Source of the DNA: an uncultured Oscillospiraceae bacterium
GTDB taxonomy: Bacteria; Bacillota; Clostridia; Oscillospirales; Oscillospiraceae
Direction: 5' to 3'
NCBI GenBank assembly: GCA_934511545.1
Contig: CAKSWM010000090.1
Coordinates: forward strand, 1 to 6,269
DNA length: 6,269 bases
The notes below the pieces were generated by a model. The model did no database searches and was not told the origin of the DNA. It saw nothing but the letters and a program-made list of their open reading frames with translations. The translations under genes and the position numbers were made by a program. Below, in pieces: positions 5,768 to 6,269 of this stretch (its first letter is position 1; each line of letters begins with the position of its first letter).

Positions 5768-6269
5768 ATGAGATATGAAGGAACGATTTACCGTCCGCCC
5801 GGAGAGTGGAAGAGCCTGCTTTTGCAGTGCACGGTCGGATGCAGCCACAATGCCTGCACCTTCTGCGGGATGTATAAGGACAAAAAGTACCATGTCCGCC
5901 CGCTGGAGGACGTGCTTGAGGATATCGAGATGGCCAAGGACGTTTATCATGATACGGAGACTATTTTTCTCTGCGACGGAGACGCCATCGCGCTGCCCAC
6001 CGATTATCTTCTGACGGTGCTGGACAGACTGAGAAAATATTTTCCGCACCTCCGCAGGGTGACGACCTATGCCGGACCGCGCAGCACGATGCGCAAAACG
6101 CCCGCGGAGCTTAAGCAGATCCGCGAGGCAGGACTCGACAGGGCGTATCTCGGCGTTGAGACGGGAGACGGGGACCTGCTGCTCAAATGCGGCAAGGGAG
6201 TGAATGCCGAACAGATGCTGGAGGCCGGTCTGGCGCTCAGAGAAGCGGGCTTCGACCTCTCGGATATAA
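5768..6269 (+). CDS. Radical SAM protein (C-terminus beyond window)
   Basis: The frame is open from the ATG at 5768 to the window edge, giving 167 codons plus one base. Near the N-terminus is CTVGCSHNACTFC (21-33), the [4Fe-4S]/S-adenosylmethionine cluster loop. The likely ligands Cys25, Cys30 and Cys33 are spaced C-X4-C-X2-C rather than the usual C-X3-C-X2-C; Cys21 is also present. FLCDGDAI (67-74) stands where the GGE-like SAM-binding motif is expected, and YLGVETGD (127-134) resembles a later barrel strand of the fold. This matches the large Elp3/COG1032-like group of radical SAM enzymes, whose substrates are mostly unknown; the specific reaction cannot be named. AAGGAAGG (5750-5757), within the end of the DUF951 gene, is the ribosome binding site, 10 nt upstream. 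An ATG at 5775 belongs to another frame. Confidence 0.92.
   Translation, partial: MRYEGTIYRPPGEWKSLLLQCTVGCSHNACTFCGMYKDKKYHVRPLEDVLEDIEMAKDVYHDTETIFLCDGDAIALPTDYLLTVLDRLRKYFPHLRRVTTYAGPRSTMRKTPAELKQIREAGLDRAYLGVETGDGDLLLKCGKGVNAEQMLEAGLALREAGFDLSDI

Overview
The window looks like chromosomal DNA from a low- to mid-GC Gram-positive bacterium, most likely a gut-type clostridium. The evidence is strong GGAGG-type ribosome binding sites about 7 nt from most starts, sigma-A-like promoters with TG-extended -10 boxes, frequent ATA isoleucine codons, a fused ABC ATPase/permease of the kind common in Clostridia, and a DUF951 protein. No tRNA, rRNA, CRISPR array, insertion sequence or phage gene is visible. 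The assignment is an inference from style and gene content, not from a marker gene.

Layout, left to right. Positions 1-1780 (minus) hold the first 593 codons of a MacB-type ABC transporter, with ATPase and permease in one chain, cut by the window edge. A 239-bp divergent gap (1781-2019) separates it from a patatin-like phospholipase (2020-3126, plus). This gap carries the most notable non-coding signal: two perfect 14-bp inverted copies of an operator-like sequence, one of them lying on the predicted -10 box of the transporter. The phospholipase converges on, and overlaps by 19 bp, an endonuclease III gene (nth, 3108-3743, minus). nth is divergent from rarA (3880-5157, plus), with compact back-to-back promoters between them. 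rarA converges on, and overlaps by 8 bp, a gene for a 115-residue protein of unknown function (5150-5497, minus). That gene is divergent from a two-gene unit: a DUF951 protein (5567-5761, plus) and, 6 bp later, a radical SAM protein (5768 to the window end).

How the parts fit: genes alternate strand, so there are few multi-gene operons. nth (base-excision repair) and rarA (recombination at stalled forks) share a control region and form a small genome-maintenance pair. The transporter and phospholipase both concern the membrane or envelope and share a control region, but a functional link is only suggested. The DUF951/radical SAM pair is the only clear co-transcribed unit. Gene density is very high and no gene-free stretch exceeds 300 bp. 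I see no convincing new system. The items most worth a second look are the twin operator, the radical SAM cysteine spacing and the uncharacterised 115-residue protein.
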